DNA from: Gammaproteobacteria bacterium
GTDB lineage: Bacteria > Pseudomonadota > Gammaproteobacteria > QOAV01
Direction of reading: 5' to 3'
DNA: 5,746 bases
Assembly (NCBI GenBank): GCA_027067235.1
Contig: JALXFQ010000208.1
Coordinates: 189-5,934 of the forward strand
Numbering within the stretch: the first letter of the stretch is position 1; every line of letters begins with the position of its first letter. A model generated the notes under the pieces. That model saw only the letters and a program-made list of their open reading frames with translations. It was not told the DNA's origin and ran no database searches. Position numbers and translations under genes: made by a program. Below, piece after piece: positions 5,176 to 5,746 of this stretch.

Positions 5176-5746
5176 CTAGCGGTTGTTTTGCTTGAAATCC
5201 CGCGCCGCATTGTCGAATTCGTTGGCAACCTCGGCCGGGTTGGGCGCGTCAATAGATGGCGGATACCAGCCGCCAGGCAATTTGTGCTTGCTGGGCTCGT
5301 TGACCATCTTGTCCCATTTATCGCTGAACTTGTCGGCAAATTTTTCCGGTATCATGCCTTTCCACTTCTTGCTTTCCCATGGCATGCGCGTGTCGTCATC
5401 CCAGGGAATGATATCCACCAGATTGAAACTCAGGCCGCCATCATCGTCATCATATCGCGGCCGGGAACGGTAGCGCGGCCTGGACGGCCGGCTGCCAAAA
5501 CTGACGTTGCCCTTGTCTTTCGGGCGATTGCCGCCGGGACGAGGCCGTGTGGGGCGGGGGCCGGACGCGCCGCCGTTGCGGTTATAGCGCGCAGCCGGAT
5601 TACGGTAGCCGGGGCGCGGCCCATAAGCCCGCGGCGACTGCCGGTAACGGCTCTGGCCGCGATAGCCGGGCGGCGGCGTACGGTAGTAGCCCTGAACAGG
5701 AGCGCGGTATCGTCCGCCATAGGGCGCGCGATAGCGCGGCGCCGCG
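5176..5746 (-). CDS. Arg/Tyr/Pro-rich disordered protein with acidic, Trp-rich C-terminus (N-terminus outside window)
   Basis: The frame that ends at TAG (5178-5176) stays open without any stop to the window edge, giving at least 189 residues. A GTG at 5418 would start only the last 80 codons, but the composition upstream shows continuous coding. The first 56 visible residues contain 13 Arg, 10 Tyr and 10 Pro in short motifs such as RYRAP, GYYR, PGYR and RAYGPRPGYR. A Gly/Pro/Arg/Ser-rich linker, a second PRYRSRPRY patch and then DDDDGG follow. The last part, from about LSFNLVDIIPWDDD, has a different character: Trp pairs (PW, PW, KW), an amphipathic EKFADKFSDKWDKM helix, GGWYPP, and a polar tail ending KQNNR. 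I do not recognise the family. The Arg/Tyr-rich region should be intrinsically disordered and could bind polyanions or self-associate (inference). Whether it carries a signal peptide cannot be seen. It is followed by a hairpin and the rhodanese gene. Confidence 0.75.
   Translation of the reverse strand, partial: AAPRYRAPYGGRYRAPVQGYYRTPPPGYRGQSRYRQSPRAYGPRPGYRNPAARYNRNGGASGPRPTRPRPGGNRPKDKGNVSFGSRPSRPRYRSRPRYDDDDGGLSFNLVDIIPWDDDTRMPWESKKWKGMIPEKFADKFSDKWDKMVNEPSKHKLPGGWYPPSIDAPNPAEVANEFDNAARDFKQNNR

Noticed and set aside
5430..5720. A 96-codon minus-strand frame overlapping the Arg/Tyr/Pro-rich gene
   Set aside because: It is a shifted frame of the same repetitive DNA, rich in Arg, Ala and Thr. 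The other frame continues into a structured C-terminus and is the better candidate.

Overview
This window looks like chromosomal DNA from a moderately GC-rich proteobacterium. The best evidence is a full-length glutaminyl-tRNA synthetase (GlnRS) that reads closely like the E. coli enzyme from end to end, which points to the gammaproteobacteria. Codon use is GC-rich throughout. I see no phage, transposase, CRISPR or tRNA signal. Most genes encode envelope or exported proteins, and glnS is the only clear cytosolic housekeeping gene.

Layout, left to right. Positions 1-129 hold the last 42 codons of an unidentified plus-strand gene. A strong 15-nt-arm palindrome (178-212) separates it from a convergent minus-strand M48-family metallopeptidase lipoprotein (213-1019); the palindrome abuts the peptidase stop codon. 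A 93-bp gap with overlapping divergent promoter-like elements leads to a plus-strand secreted protein of beta-propeller type (1113-2312, TTG start) with a sialidase-type Asp box and a DxDxDG calcium-loop-like motif. Its 3' end overlaps, tail to tail, a small minus-strand single-pass membrane protein (2262-2732). That protein has a histone-like basic N-terminus and a striking methionine-heptad C-terminal helix. A 182-bp divergent intergenic region separates it from glnS (2915-4573).

glnS converges on a minus-strand exported single-domain rhodanese (4654-5103), with a nested inverted repeat between them. Upstream of the rhodanese on the same strand, and separated from it by a hairpin with a UUCG loop, lies the 3' part of an unusual gene (5176 to beyond 5746). 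It encodes an Arg/Tyr/Pro-rich disordered region followed by an acidic, Trp-rich C-terminal part.

Functional links between the genes are weak. Strand switches are frequent (+, -, +, -, +, -, -), so most genes are probably single transcription units; only the last two minus-strand genes could be co-transcribed. The least explained parts are the methionine-heptad membrane protein, the Arg/Tyr/Pro-rich protein and the palindrome beside the peptidase gene. I see no clear multi-gene novel system.
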